Part shown: positions 1 to 5,419 of the stretch, piece by piece
Layout: each line of letters starts with the position of its first letter
How positions within the stretch are numbered: position 1 is the stretch's first letter
DNA from: Crocinitomicaceae bacterium
GTDB lineage: Bacteria > Bacteroidota > Bacteroidia > Flavobacteriales_D > Sanyastnellaceae
Length of the DNA: 5,419 nucleotides
Assembly (NCBI GenBank): GCA_002729115.1
Contig: PBWG01000007.1
Span: forward strand, 8,560 to 13,978
Direction of reading: 5' to 3'
The notes under the pieces: model-generated
What the model saw: only the letters and a program-made list of their open reading frames with translations
Told to the model about the DNA's origin: nothing
Databases searched by the model: none
Translations under genes and position numbers: made by a program

Positions 1-887
1 AGGTCGGCCTCGCAGCCGTGGGCCTGGCACGTCGATTGAATCAGCGCGGCCAAGGCCTTGTGGGCTTCGTGTCGCCAGCCTTCGTCCATGGCGCGGAAGG
101 TGCCTTTCAGCCGGACTTCGTTGGGCAGGACGTTGGTCGACCCCAGGGCTTCCATGAAGCCGAACGACAGGACGGAGGGTTGCCCTGGTGGGCACAACCG
201 GGCCACGAGTTGCTGGGCGGCCACGACCACATTGGACGCCGCCAACACGGCATCCCGGCACTTGTGCGGCAAGGCCGCATGGCCTCCTTGTCCTTTGACG
301 GTGAGGTGAATCTCGTCGGCCGACGCCATGTAGGCTCCGCCGCGCACGCCCACATGCCCGGCGGGCAAGTCCGGAAACACATGTTGTCCAAAAATGCCCA
401 CCGGCTCAGGGTTCTTCAACACCCCGGCGGCGACCATGCCTTTCGCCCCGCCAGGGATGGTTTCTTCGCCCGGTTGGAAGATGCAGCGCACAGTGCCCTG
501 CCAACCGTCGGACGTCAGCTGAAGGATGCGCAACGCCCCGAGCAGGGAGGTGGTGTGGACGTCGTGTCCGCAGGCGTGCATGACGCCCGGGTTGGTGGAC
601 GCGTAGTCCACCTCGTTGGCTTCCGTGATGGGAAGGGCATCCATGTCTGCACGCAAGGCCACGGTCCGGGAGTCCGGTTCCTGGCCGTGCACGTGGGCGA
701 CAATGCCCGTGCCCGTCACATGGGTTTGGTGGTCCACGCCCCAAGAGGTGAGCACGGAAGACACGTAGTCCATGGTTTGGTGCTCCTCAAAAGACAACTC
801 GGGGTGCGCGTGCAGGTGCCGCCGAATGCCCACCCATTCCGAGTGATGCTCTGCCGCCAAAGCTTGGATGCGTGCAAGAAGGCTCAT
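1..887 (-). CDS. M20D-family metal-dependent amidohydrolase (N-acyl amino acid / hippurate / IAA-amino acid hydrolase type), C-terminus cut by window edge
   Basis: This gene probably encodes a cytoplasmic di-metal hydrolase that cleaves an N-acyl group from an amino acid or a similar amide. I translated 295 codons from the ATG at 887; the frame stays open to the left edge, so about 100 residues of a usual 390-400 are missing. Motifs in order: RRHLHAHPELSFEE (22-35), LRADMDALPI (78-87), MHACGHDVH (103-111), FQPGEE (137-142), GQHVFPDLPAG (167-177), GQGGHAALPH (199-208) and NVLPNEVRLKGTFR (252-265). By analogy with plant ILL2, Cys106, His108, Glu142 and His169 are metal ligands and Glu141 is the catalytic base; the last His ligand lies outside the window. 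The segment around 199-265 belongs to the lid/dimerisation domain. The start overlaps the stop of the TauE-like gene as ATGA, which supports this start and suggests translational coupling. The family is clear; the substrate cannot be told from sequence. Confidence 0.93.
   Translation of the reverse strand, partial: MSLLARIQALAAEHHSEWVGIRRHLHAHPELSFEEHQTMDYVSSVLTSWGVDHQTHVTGTGIVAHVHGQEPDSRTVALRADMDALPITEANEVDYASTNPGVMHACGHDVHTTSLLGALRILQLTSDGWQGTVRCIFQPGEETIPGGAKGMVAAGVLKNPEPVGIFGQHVFPDLPAGHVGVRGGAYMASADEIHLTVKGQGGHAALPHKCRDAVLAASNVVVAAQQLVARLCPPGQPSVLSFGFMEALGSTNVLPNEVRLKGTFRAMDEGWRHEAHKALAALIQSTCQAHGCEAD
884..887 (-). other. ATGA stop-start overlap joining TauE-like and amidohydrolase genes
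   Basis: On the minus strand the four bases ATGA carry both the ATG of the amidohydrolase (887-885) and the TGA of the TauE-like gene (886-884). No Shine-Dalgarno sequence precedes it (the upstream bases are pyrimidine-rich). This arrangement usually means the two genes share a transcript and that the downstream gene is translated by ribosomes ending the upstream one. Together with the 4-bp gap at 1283-1286, it supports a three-gene operon. Confidence 0.85.
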
Positions 888-1282
888 GGGAAGAGGGTGG
901 GTTTGAGTTGGGTCCACGCGTGAAACAGCATGCGAAGGGAGGCGTAGAGCATGACCAGGCCAAACACGAGCTTCACCCAAGCTTCCGGAAGCTTGAGGCT
1001 CATTTTGGATCCGCCCCAAGCGCCGGCCACAAAGGTGACGCACAGCACCAACGCGTAGGCCCAGTGCACTTCGCCGGCTTTGTGGTATTGCATGACGGCC
1101 AAGATGCCCACAGGGGGCAACATCATGGCGAGGCTCGTGCCTTGTGCCGCGTGTTGGCCGAGGCCTGCGAAAGCCACCATGGCGGGCACCAGAATGAGGC
1201 CGCCGCCGACGCCCACAAAGCCCGGGGCGATGCCAGCAAACAGCCCAATGGCCAACAACGTGAGAAGGGTGAGGGGATCCAT
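884..1282 (-). CDS. Half-size TauE/SafE-family membrane protein (putative anion/sulfite exporter-like permease)
   Basis: This is a 132-residue, very hydrophobic inner-membrane protein. It resembles one half of a TauE/SafE permease; full-length members have about 250 residues in two repeated halves. Visible family marks are the glycine-rich GFVGVGGGLILVPA (21-34), the AAQGTSLAMM segment (45-54) and GAWGGSKMSLKLPE (87-100). About four membrane segments fit: roughly 5-35, 48-66, 74-92 and 102-120. TauE/SafE proteins are linked to export of sulfite, sulfoacetate or other small anions, but the substrate here is unknown. A half-size version would presumably need to dimerise (inference). I chose the ATG at 1282, four bases after the upstream stop. 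An in-frame TTG at 1297 would add five residues and overlap the upstream gene by 11 bp, which seems less likely. There is no Shine-Dalgarno sequence; translation probably relies on coupling to the preceding gene. The stop shares the ATGA with the amidohydrolase start. Confidence 0.87.
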   Translation of the reverse strand: MDPLTLLTLLAIGLFAGIAPGFVGVGGGLILVPAMVAFAGLGQHAAQGTSLAMMLPPVGILAVMQYHKAGEVHWAYALVLCVTFVAGAWGGSKMSLKLPEAWVKLVFGLVMLYASLRMLFHAWTQLKPTLFP

Positions 1283-1286
1283 GGCG

Positions 1287-4200
1287 TTAAAAATCAAAAT
1301 TCAGGGACAAAGTGAAGCGTCGTGGCAGGGTGATTCCGTCGTCCACCCCGTAGGCCCAGTCGGCCGCGACCCAATATCCGAGCAGCCTGGACCGAAGCCC
1401 AAAGCCCAGGTCGTAGAGCACGGGCTCTCGGTTGTTGCTGACCGTGACGGTGATGGGGTTGGACTGCACGGAGACAAAGTTGAAGGAGTTCTCGTCCGTG
1501 TAGGGGTGAAGTCCCGTCCAGGCTGCGCCCACGTCCGCAAAGGCCACGGCTTGCAAATGCTTGAGGAAATCCGAGCGCCCCGCCCCGCTGAAGAACACAG
1601 GCACCCGCACCTCGGCGTTGGCCAGGGCGACGTTGGCACCGTTGCGGACGTTGCTTTGGAAGCCACGCAACGGGGCAATTCGGGCTTGGTATGCGAAAGG
1701 AATGTCGGGGTCAACCGGGGTGTTGGCGTTGCCCTGGAGGGACAGGCTGTTGTCGGTCCCGCCGAGCATGTGCAGCAGCTTGCGCTGGCCGATGCTCCAA
1801 TCGCCAGCCAGCCGAAGGGCCAAAATGCTGGGCCCCACCAAGGGCACGTACCGCCTGGCATCGAACCCGATTGTGCCAAACGTCCAGCCCTGATCTGGCC
1901 CCGTCAATTCCCCTCCGGCGGCCGAGGCGGATGCCACCCCGTCGACAAACATCTCGGCCCACACCCGGGCGCGGAGGCCGTGCCGGATGTTCAGCCGCGG
2001 ACTGCGCGTGTCGTCATGCACGTAGGCCACTTGCAGACCCAATTGCTCGCCTGTGCCGTTGGGGGTCGTGGCTGAAAACAGATCCGTCCCTTGGACCACG
2101 TCGTGGTTGAACCGGAACGCGGCCCCCCAGCGCAAGCTTCGCACTTCGTCAAAGGCCCAATGCCATTCCCGTCTCAACAAGTGCGTGGCCGTTTCCACCA
2201 GCAGGCCCGATTGAGGATCGACGCGGGCGGTGGTTTGGCGTTCCAACGAAAGGATGCGGTCCACCTGGCGTTCCAGGTCCAAGTAGGCCAGCCCAAAAAA
2301 CGTGTTGGACAAATTCGCAGGAATCGTGTACCCCCCGACGATGTGCTTGTCGTCCATGACGTCGCTGATGCGCATTTCGGAGGCGTTCCCCAGTCCCGGC
2401 TGGGCGTTCACTGTCCCGTTGTACACCTGGTAGAAATTGGACCCGAAGGTGTTGTTCAATCGGGTTTGGATCTTGTCCAAGGCGAAATTCAGGCGGCTGT
2501 TTTTGGGGGTGAGCGGGGCGTGGTCTTGCGCCACAGAAGCGTCTTCCTGCGTGGCTTGGACGTCGGGGGTTTCCTCTCGCTCTGCCTCGAACACATAGGT
2601 TCGGAAGTTGATTTCGTTCTCTGCCCAGGGTTGTTCCCAAGAAGGCAACTCTGTGGGAAAGGGCAGGGGGGTGGACGGTTCCTGCATCAAGGAAGGTGCC
2701 GCATGCAGGCTGGACAAGTCGGGCATCGCGACCTCAGTCCACTGCGTTCGGCCCCCTCGGGTCGCCATGACGTGGGTGAGGTCCTTCCCCATGACGGGCA
2801 TCTCTCCAGCCACGGGCAGGGACAAAGCGTCTCGGAACTGGGTGAAGGTGCGGTAGCGCACCACGGTGTCGACGGCCACGATGGAGCTGTCTCGCCAGCC
2901 GAATCCCAGCCCGCGTGCGCCTGCGTCGTCGGTGGTCACCGTCAGGAATTCCCACCCTTCGAGCGGTTGAGGATGGCGCTCGTCCACGGTTGGCGTGGCG
3001 GTCCAGCGGGTCAAGGTGATGGGGTCGTCCGCGAGGTCGCCCACGTACAAGTCGAGCGCCTCGGGGTAGGGGTGGTCAAGTCGGTCGTTGCGCAGGGTGT
3101 CGTCGGGACGGTTGGACGAGAACATGAACGTCGAGCTGCCGGGCCAAAATGCAGGTTGCAAGTCGTCGAACCGGTCTCGCCAAAGCGGGGTGTGCTTGTT
3201 CGCGACAATGTCGTAGCGGTAGAGGTCGCTCTGGCCGTGTTGCAGGGCCGACATGAGCAAGTACCTCCCGTCGGGGGAACACGCCATGTCGAGCACTTGG
3301 TCGATTTTGAACAGCTCTTTCAGTTCCACGTCACCCGTGCCCAGGTTCACCATGCCCAAGTGGGGGGCGCCTTTCAGGTCCACCGAAAAGAAGAGCAGCT
3401 GGCCCTCCGGCCCCCAGGCCAACCGTGGGTGCAATTCGTTGTCCAACCGGTCCAACCGATGCCCCAACGTGGCGTGCCAGGTGCGTGCGCCGGTTTCCAA
3501 GTCCACCGTGCCCACGCGCAATTGGCCACGCTCGTCTGTGGTGAACGCGGCCAGGTTGCCCTCAGGGTTGGGGAGGAACTGGGTGTACGCGAGCCTGGAC
3601 ACAGGTCGCATCGGCATGCTCGGCCCGAGGTCGCGTCCGGCCTTGCGCATGGCTTTGCGGTCTTGGAAAGGCGGGAACAAGGCGGCGTACCCCTCTGGGG
3701 CTTGACGGAGGTGATGGGCCTGCACGTCCAAGGCCAAATCCTGAAGGAAGGACCCCGTCGCGAGTCGGAACCCGCTTTCGACGCTCTGGGTCACCCGGGT
3801 CATGTACAGCACGTTGGCCACCGTCGGCAGGCCGTAGATGTCCGCCACATAAGACCACATGGCTTGGCCCAAGAGCGCGGCATCCAGCCCGCTGGCCAAC
3901 TCCAGTTGGCGGAAGGCGTCGCGACGACAAAGGTCGAGGATGGTTTCCTGGCTGGCGGCGTCCAACCCCCGTGCCGCGTATCGGGCGAGGCCGTCGGACA
4001 TCCAAGGAGGCGACTGGACGACACTGCCCGACCGGATGGCCTGGCTCCAGTCGGTCTCATACATGGTTTGGTTGAACAGCACTTGCGCCAGCCCCTCGCG
4101 CACCTGCCATGCCACGGACCGGCGGTCGCCTGTCGCGTAGACAAACATCTTGCTGCCCACCAACCGGGCCGATCCCCCGAGGTTGGAGGCTTCGTCTTGG

Positions 4201-4541
4201 TCGAGCATCACGCCGACGTTGCTCTGCCGAAATTCTTCTTGGGAGTTGAACACCAGCACCTGAAGGGGCCCTTCCAACTGGCGGCCAAACATCGGCGCCA
4301 GGGCGTCCGCCTCGCGTTGGAGCATGCGGGTGACTTGGCCTGCGATTTGGTCTCCCTCGCGGTAATGGTGCACCTCGAAATTGCCTTGCTCAAACACCTG
4401 CCACTCGAACGTGCGGTGCTGCACCCGGTTCTTGCCGAAGGCGACATTCATGCCGTCGGTGAACTGGGCGCAGGCCTCAGGGTGGATGAATCCGAGGACC
4501 CACAACCAACCCAGGACAGCAAGGACTCGACGCGCGCACAT
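1287..4541 (-). CDS. Exported peptidase-MA-like (degenerate) / TolB-like beta-propeller / Omp85-like barrel fusion protein
   Basis: This 1084-residue protein is probably anchored in the outer membrane, with its N-terminal parts in the periplasm. A signal peptide (1-25) has basic CARR, a hydrophobic core and an ACA/Q cleavage site. Residues about 35-290 resemble the peptidase MA-like gluzincin fold, but the HExxH position reads REGLA (148-152) and the downstream helix reads PPWMSDGLARY (178-188), so it is probably not catalytic. Residues about 315-605 hold five or six PD40/TolB-like blades; the clearest are ACSPDGRYLLMSA (420-432) and FDDLQPAFWPGSSTFMFSSN (458-477). A Pro/Glu-rich linker (about 610-680) follows. 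Residues about 740-1084 look like an Omp85/BamA-type barrel: the L6-type LRGF (958-961), NAEVRVPVF (975-983), AFADVGAAW (1000-1008), GFGLRSRL (1046-1053) and a final Phe (NFDF). I see no POTRA domains. Homologous Bacteroidota proteins are often named TolB-like or PD40 proteins; their function is unknown to me. The frame is intact, and the ATG starts 20 bp from the divergent gene. Confidence 0.85.
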   Translation of the reverse strand: MCARRVLAVLGWLWVLGFIHPEACAQFTDGMNVAFGKNRVQHRTFEWQVFEQGNFEVHHYREGDQIAGQVTRMLQREADALAPMFGRQLEGPLQVLVFNSQEEFRQSNVGVMLDQDEASNLGGSARLVGSKMFVYATGDRRSVAWQVREGLAQVLFNQTMYETDWSQAIRSGSVVQSPPWMSDGLARYAARGLDAASQETILDLCRRDAFRQLELASGLDAALLGQAMWSYVADIYGLPTVANVLYMTRVTQSVESGFRLATGSFLQDLALDVQAHHLRQAPEGYAALFPPFQDRKAMRKAGRDLGPSMPMRPVSRLAYTQFLPNPEGNLAAFTTDERGQLRVGTVDLETGARTWHATLGHRLDRLDNELHPRLAWGPEGQLLFFSVDLKGAPHLGMVNLGTGDVELKELFKIDQVLDMACSPDGRYLLMSALQHGQSDLYRYDIVANKHTPLWRDRFDDLQPAFWPGSSTFMFSSNRPDDTLRNDRLDHPYPEALDLYVGDLADDPITLTRWTATPTVDERHPQPLEGWEFLTVTTDDAGARGLGFGWRDSSIVAVDTVVRYRTFTQFRDALSLPVAGEMPVMGKDLTHVMATRGGRTQWTEVAMPDLSSLHAAPSLMQEPSTPLPFPTELPSWEQPWAENEINFRTYVFEAEREETPDVQATQEDASVAQDHAPLTPKNSRLNFALDKIQTRLNNTFGSNFYQVYNGTVNAQPGLGNASEMRISDVMDDKHIVGGYTIPANLSNTFFGLAYLDLERQVDRILSLERQTTARVDPQSGLLVETATHLLRREWHWAFDEVRSLRWGAAFRFNHDVVQGTDLFSATTPNGTGEQLGLQVAYVHDDTRSPRLNIRHGLRARVWAEMFVDGVASASAAGGELTGPDQGWTFGTIGFDARRYVPLVGPSILALRLAGDWSIGQRKLLHMLGGTDNSLSLQGNANTPVDPDIPFAYQARIAPLRGFQSNVRNGANVALANAEVRVPVFFSGAGRSDFLKHLQAVAFADVGAAWTGLHPYTDENSFNFVSVQSNPITVTVSNNREPVLYDLGFGLRSRLLGYWVAADWAYGVDDGITLPRRFTLSLNFDF
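4466..4541 (-). other. Sec signal peptide coding segment of the propeller-barrel protein
   Basis: Residues 1-25 consist of a short basic N-terminus (CARR), a hydrophobic stretch (VLAVLGWLWVLGFI) and a small-residue site ending ACA before Gln26. The mature protein starting with Gln is common for Bacteroidota outer-membrane proteins. Cys24 is not preceded by a proper lipobox (the residues before it are P-E-A), so a lipoprotein is unlikely. The signal fits export through Sec and then insertion of the C-terminal barrel. Confidence 0.75.
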
Positions 4542-4561
4542 TCTACCCGAAATTACGCCCC
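4542..4561. promoter_or_regulatory. 20-bp divergent intergenic spacer between propeller-barrel gene and MBL-fold hydrolase gene
   Basis: This is the only spacer between two divergently read genes, so the promoters of both must lie in it or inside the opposite coding sequence. On the minus strand, TAATTTCG (4555-4548) matches the Bacteroidota -7 element TAnnTTTG with one mismatch. It ends only six bases before the ATG, which would give a nearly leaderless mRNA. The nearest upstream TTG lies about 26 bases further back, longer than the usual spacing of about 20, so the call is weak. I see no convincing plus-strand promoter. No Shine-Dalgarno sequence is present on either side. Confidence 0.3.
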
Positions 4562-5233
4562 ATGGTGCATACTCTCACGTGCAACGCCTTCGGCGAGCAG
4601 ACCTACGTCGTGGAACATGGAGATGGGGGGTTGACGGTGGTCGATCCCGGCATGGCCAGCGGGGAGGAGCGGAAGGCCTTTCAGGACCTCTGCGACCGGC
4701 TTGACGCCAAGCCCGTCCAGGTCTTGTTGACCCACGCCCATTTGGATCACGTCATGGGATGCGCCTGGATGAAGGACACCTACGGCCTTGTCCCGAGACT
4801 TCATCTGGCAGACCGCGAGACCTACGAGCAGGCGCCGCGGGTTGCTGAAGTCTACGGGGTCCGGATGGACCCTGTGCCCGAGGCTGCGCTGGACCTTTCG
4901 CACGGAGACACTGTCGCATGTGGCCAAGTGGAGTTGGAGGTGCGCTTTGTGCCCGGCCACGCCCCTGGCCACGTGGCCTTCGTGTGCCACCGCGAGGGGT
5001 GGACACTGGGTGGGGACGTGTTGTTCCGAGGCAGCGTGGGGCGGACGGACTTGCCAGGTTGCGACGCCGCGGCCCTAGCCCAGAGCATCGAAGCCCAAAT
5101 CTTCACCTTGCCCGAGTCCATGGTGGTGTGGCCAGGTCACGGTGGCCCGACCACCGTAGGGGAAGAAAAGCGGGGGAATCCGTTTGTGAATGGGTCTGGT
5201 TCAGGCCTTCTCCAGCGTGAAGCTGAAGGTTGA
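4562..5233 (+). CDS. MBL-fold metallohydrolase, YcbL / hydroxyacylglutathione hydrolase (glyoxalase II)-like
   Basis: This 223-residue protein is probably a cytoplasmic di-metal hydrolase of the metallo-beta-lactamase fold, in the short glyoxalase II-like group that includes YcbL. Metal-site motifs are complete: THAHLDH (57-63, with His58, His60, Asp62 and His63), VPGHAPGH (130-137, His133 as ligand), GGDVLF (150-155, Asp152 bridging) and WPGHG (190-194, His193). The segment [11 protein letters not shown] (156-166) and the ending [12 protein letters not shown] (198-209) are typical of YcbL-like enzymes rather than true glyoxalase II, which carries a longer C-terminal glutathione-binding domain. 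Likely substrates are thioesters such as acyl-glutathione analogues, but the thiol used here is unknown. The ATG at 4562 begins directly at the conserved first strand and is 20 bp from the divergent gene, so an earlier start is unlikely. The last ten residues (214-223) run past the usual family end and are encoded inside the convergent kinase gene. Confidence 0.93.
   Translation: MVHTLTCNAFGEQTYVVEHGDGGLTVVDPGMASGEERKAFQDLCDRLDAKPVQVLLTHAHLDHVMGCAWMKDTYGLVPRLHLADRETYEQAPRVAEVYGVRMDPVPEAALDLSHGDTVACGQVELEVRFVPGHAPGHVAFVCHREGWTLGGDVLFRGSVGRTDLPGCDAAALAQSIEAQIFTLPESMVVWPGHGGPTTVGEEKRGNPFVNGSGSGLLQREAEG
5201..5233. other. 33-bp tail-to-tail overlap of MBL hydrolase and histidine kinase genes
   Basis: The MBL gene stops at TGA 5231-5233, while the opposing kinase stops at 5203-5201. 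The two frames are in exact codon register: the Ser214 codon TCA of the hydrolase is the complement of the kinase TGA stop. Any transcription terminator for either gene would have to lie within the neighbour. I see only a weak five-pair hairpin (GAAGG/CCTTC, 5225-5239) without a T run. Confidence 0.8.
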
Positions 5234-5419
5234 CCCTTCGCCTTCGGTGCTGCGCACGCTGATGGTTTGGCCGTGGGATTCCAGGATGTGCTTGACAATC
5301 GCCAACCCAAGCCCTGAACCTCCTGCATGCCGGCTGCGCGATTTGTCCACGCGGTAAAAACGTTCAAACACCCTTGCGAGGTGCGACTCGCTGATGCCGA
5401 TGCCGTTGTCCGCCACCTC
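5201..5419 (-). CDS. Sensor histidine kinase, C-terminal ATP-binding domain (PhoR-like), N-terminus beyond window edge
   Basis: Only the last 72 residues are in the window, and the frame is open at the right edge (it begins E-V-A-D-N-G-I-G). They form the end of a HATPase_c domain. The visible marks are the G1-type DNGIG, the F box [13 protein letters not shown], the G2 box [13 protein letters not shown] and the final strands with [16 protein letters not shown]. This pattern is close to PhoR-type phosphate-sensor kinases of Bacteroidota. The catalytic His, any sensor domain and any membrane segments are outside the window, so the signal and the partner regulator cannot be named with certainty. 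A PhoB-like regulator beside it would be expected. A GTG at 5416-5414 is an internal Val codon, not the true start. The TGA stop (5203-5201) lies inside the convergent MBL gene. Confidence 0.92.
   Translation of the reverse strand, partial: EVADNGIGISESHLARVFERFYRVDKSRSRHAGGSGLGLAIVKHILESHGQTISVRSTEGEGSTFSFTLEKA

Noticed and set aside
18..923. 301-codon open frame on the plus strand opposite the amidohydrolase
   Set aside because: It has the same codon-register shadow effect. The opposite strand carries a full set of M20D motifs, and this frame has none.
1283..1297. TTG at 1297 as start of the TauE-like gene
   Set aside because: It adds only MIFNA before the ATG and would overlap the upstream gene. 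The ATG at 1282, four bases after the upstream stop, is the simpler start.
4470..4472. Cys24 as a lipoprotein attachment site in the propeller-barrel protein
   Set aside because: The residues before it (P-E-A) do not form a lipobox, and a C-terminal outer-membrane barrel already explains membrane placement.
4574..4584. CACGTG palindrome near the start of the MBL gene as an operator
   Set aside because: It is a single short palindrome inside coding sequence, with no second copy or extended symmetry around it; chance occurrence is likely.
2091..4634. 847-codon open frame on the plus strand opposite the large propeller-barrel gene
   Set aside because: It is in exact codon register with the real gene, where antisense stops arise only from TTA, CTA and TCA codons, which GC-rich genes avoid. 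The product has no recognisable motif and is rich in His, Val, Gly and Arg, as expected of a shadow.
5225..5239. Hairpin GAAGG-TTGAC-CCTTC as a terminator between convergent genes
   Set aside because: The stem has only five pairs and no T run follows on either strand. It lies across coding sequence of both genes and could be chance.

Overview
The window looks like a piece of a moderately GC-rich (about 60% by eye) Bacteroidota chromosome, possibly a Flavobacteriales relative. Three things point there. The histidine kinase C-terminus has the PhoR-like pattern common in that phylum ([35 protein letters not shown]). A large outer-membrane protein joins a TolB-like propeller to an Omp85-type barrel. 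None of the four visible gene starts has a convincing Shine-Dalgarno sequence, which is normal for Bacteroidota. This assignment is inferred from family resemblance; no marker gene is present.

Layout: the window is almost entirely coding, with five genes. Three minus-strand genes appear to form one operon, read from right to left. First is a 1084-residue exported protein (4541 to 1287) with a degenerate peptidase-MA-like domain, a TolB-like beta-propeller and an Omp85-like barrel. Four bases later comes a half-size TauE/SafE-type membrane protein (1282 to 884). An ATGA overlap then leads to an M20D-type amidohydrolase (887 to 1), which is cut by the left edge. Divergent from this operon, across only 20 bp, a plus-strand gene encodes a YcbL/glyoxalase II-like metallo-beta-lactamase-fold hydrolase (4562 to 5233). 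Its 3' end overlaps by 33 bp, tail to tail, the end of a minus-strand sensor histidine kinase that enters from the right edge.

How they fit together: the packing of the minus-strand trio suggests co-transcription and translational coupling of the last two genes, but their families (envelope barrel/propeller, small permease, cytoplasmic amidohydrolase) do not make an obvious pathway. The MBL hydrolase and kinase are probably housekeeping-type functions (thioester/metabolite hydrolysis; phosphate-type two-component signalling). I found no RNA genes, mobile elements, CRISPR arrays, long repeats or convincing terminators. The most unusual item is the large propeller-barrel fusion with an apparently dead protease-like domain. 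I see no strong case for a wholly new system.
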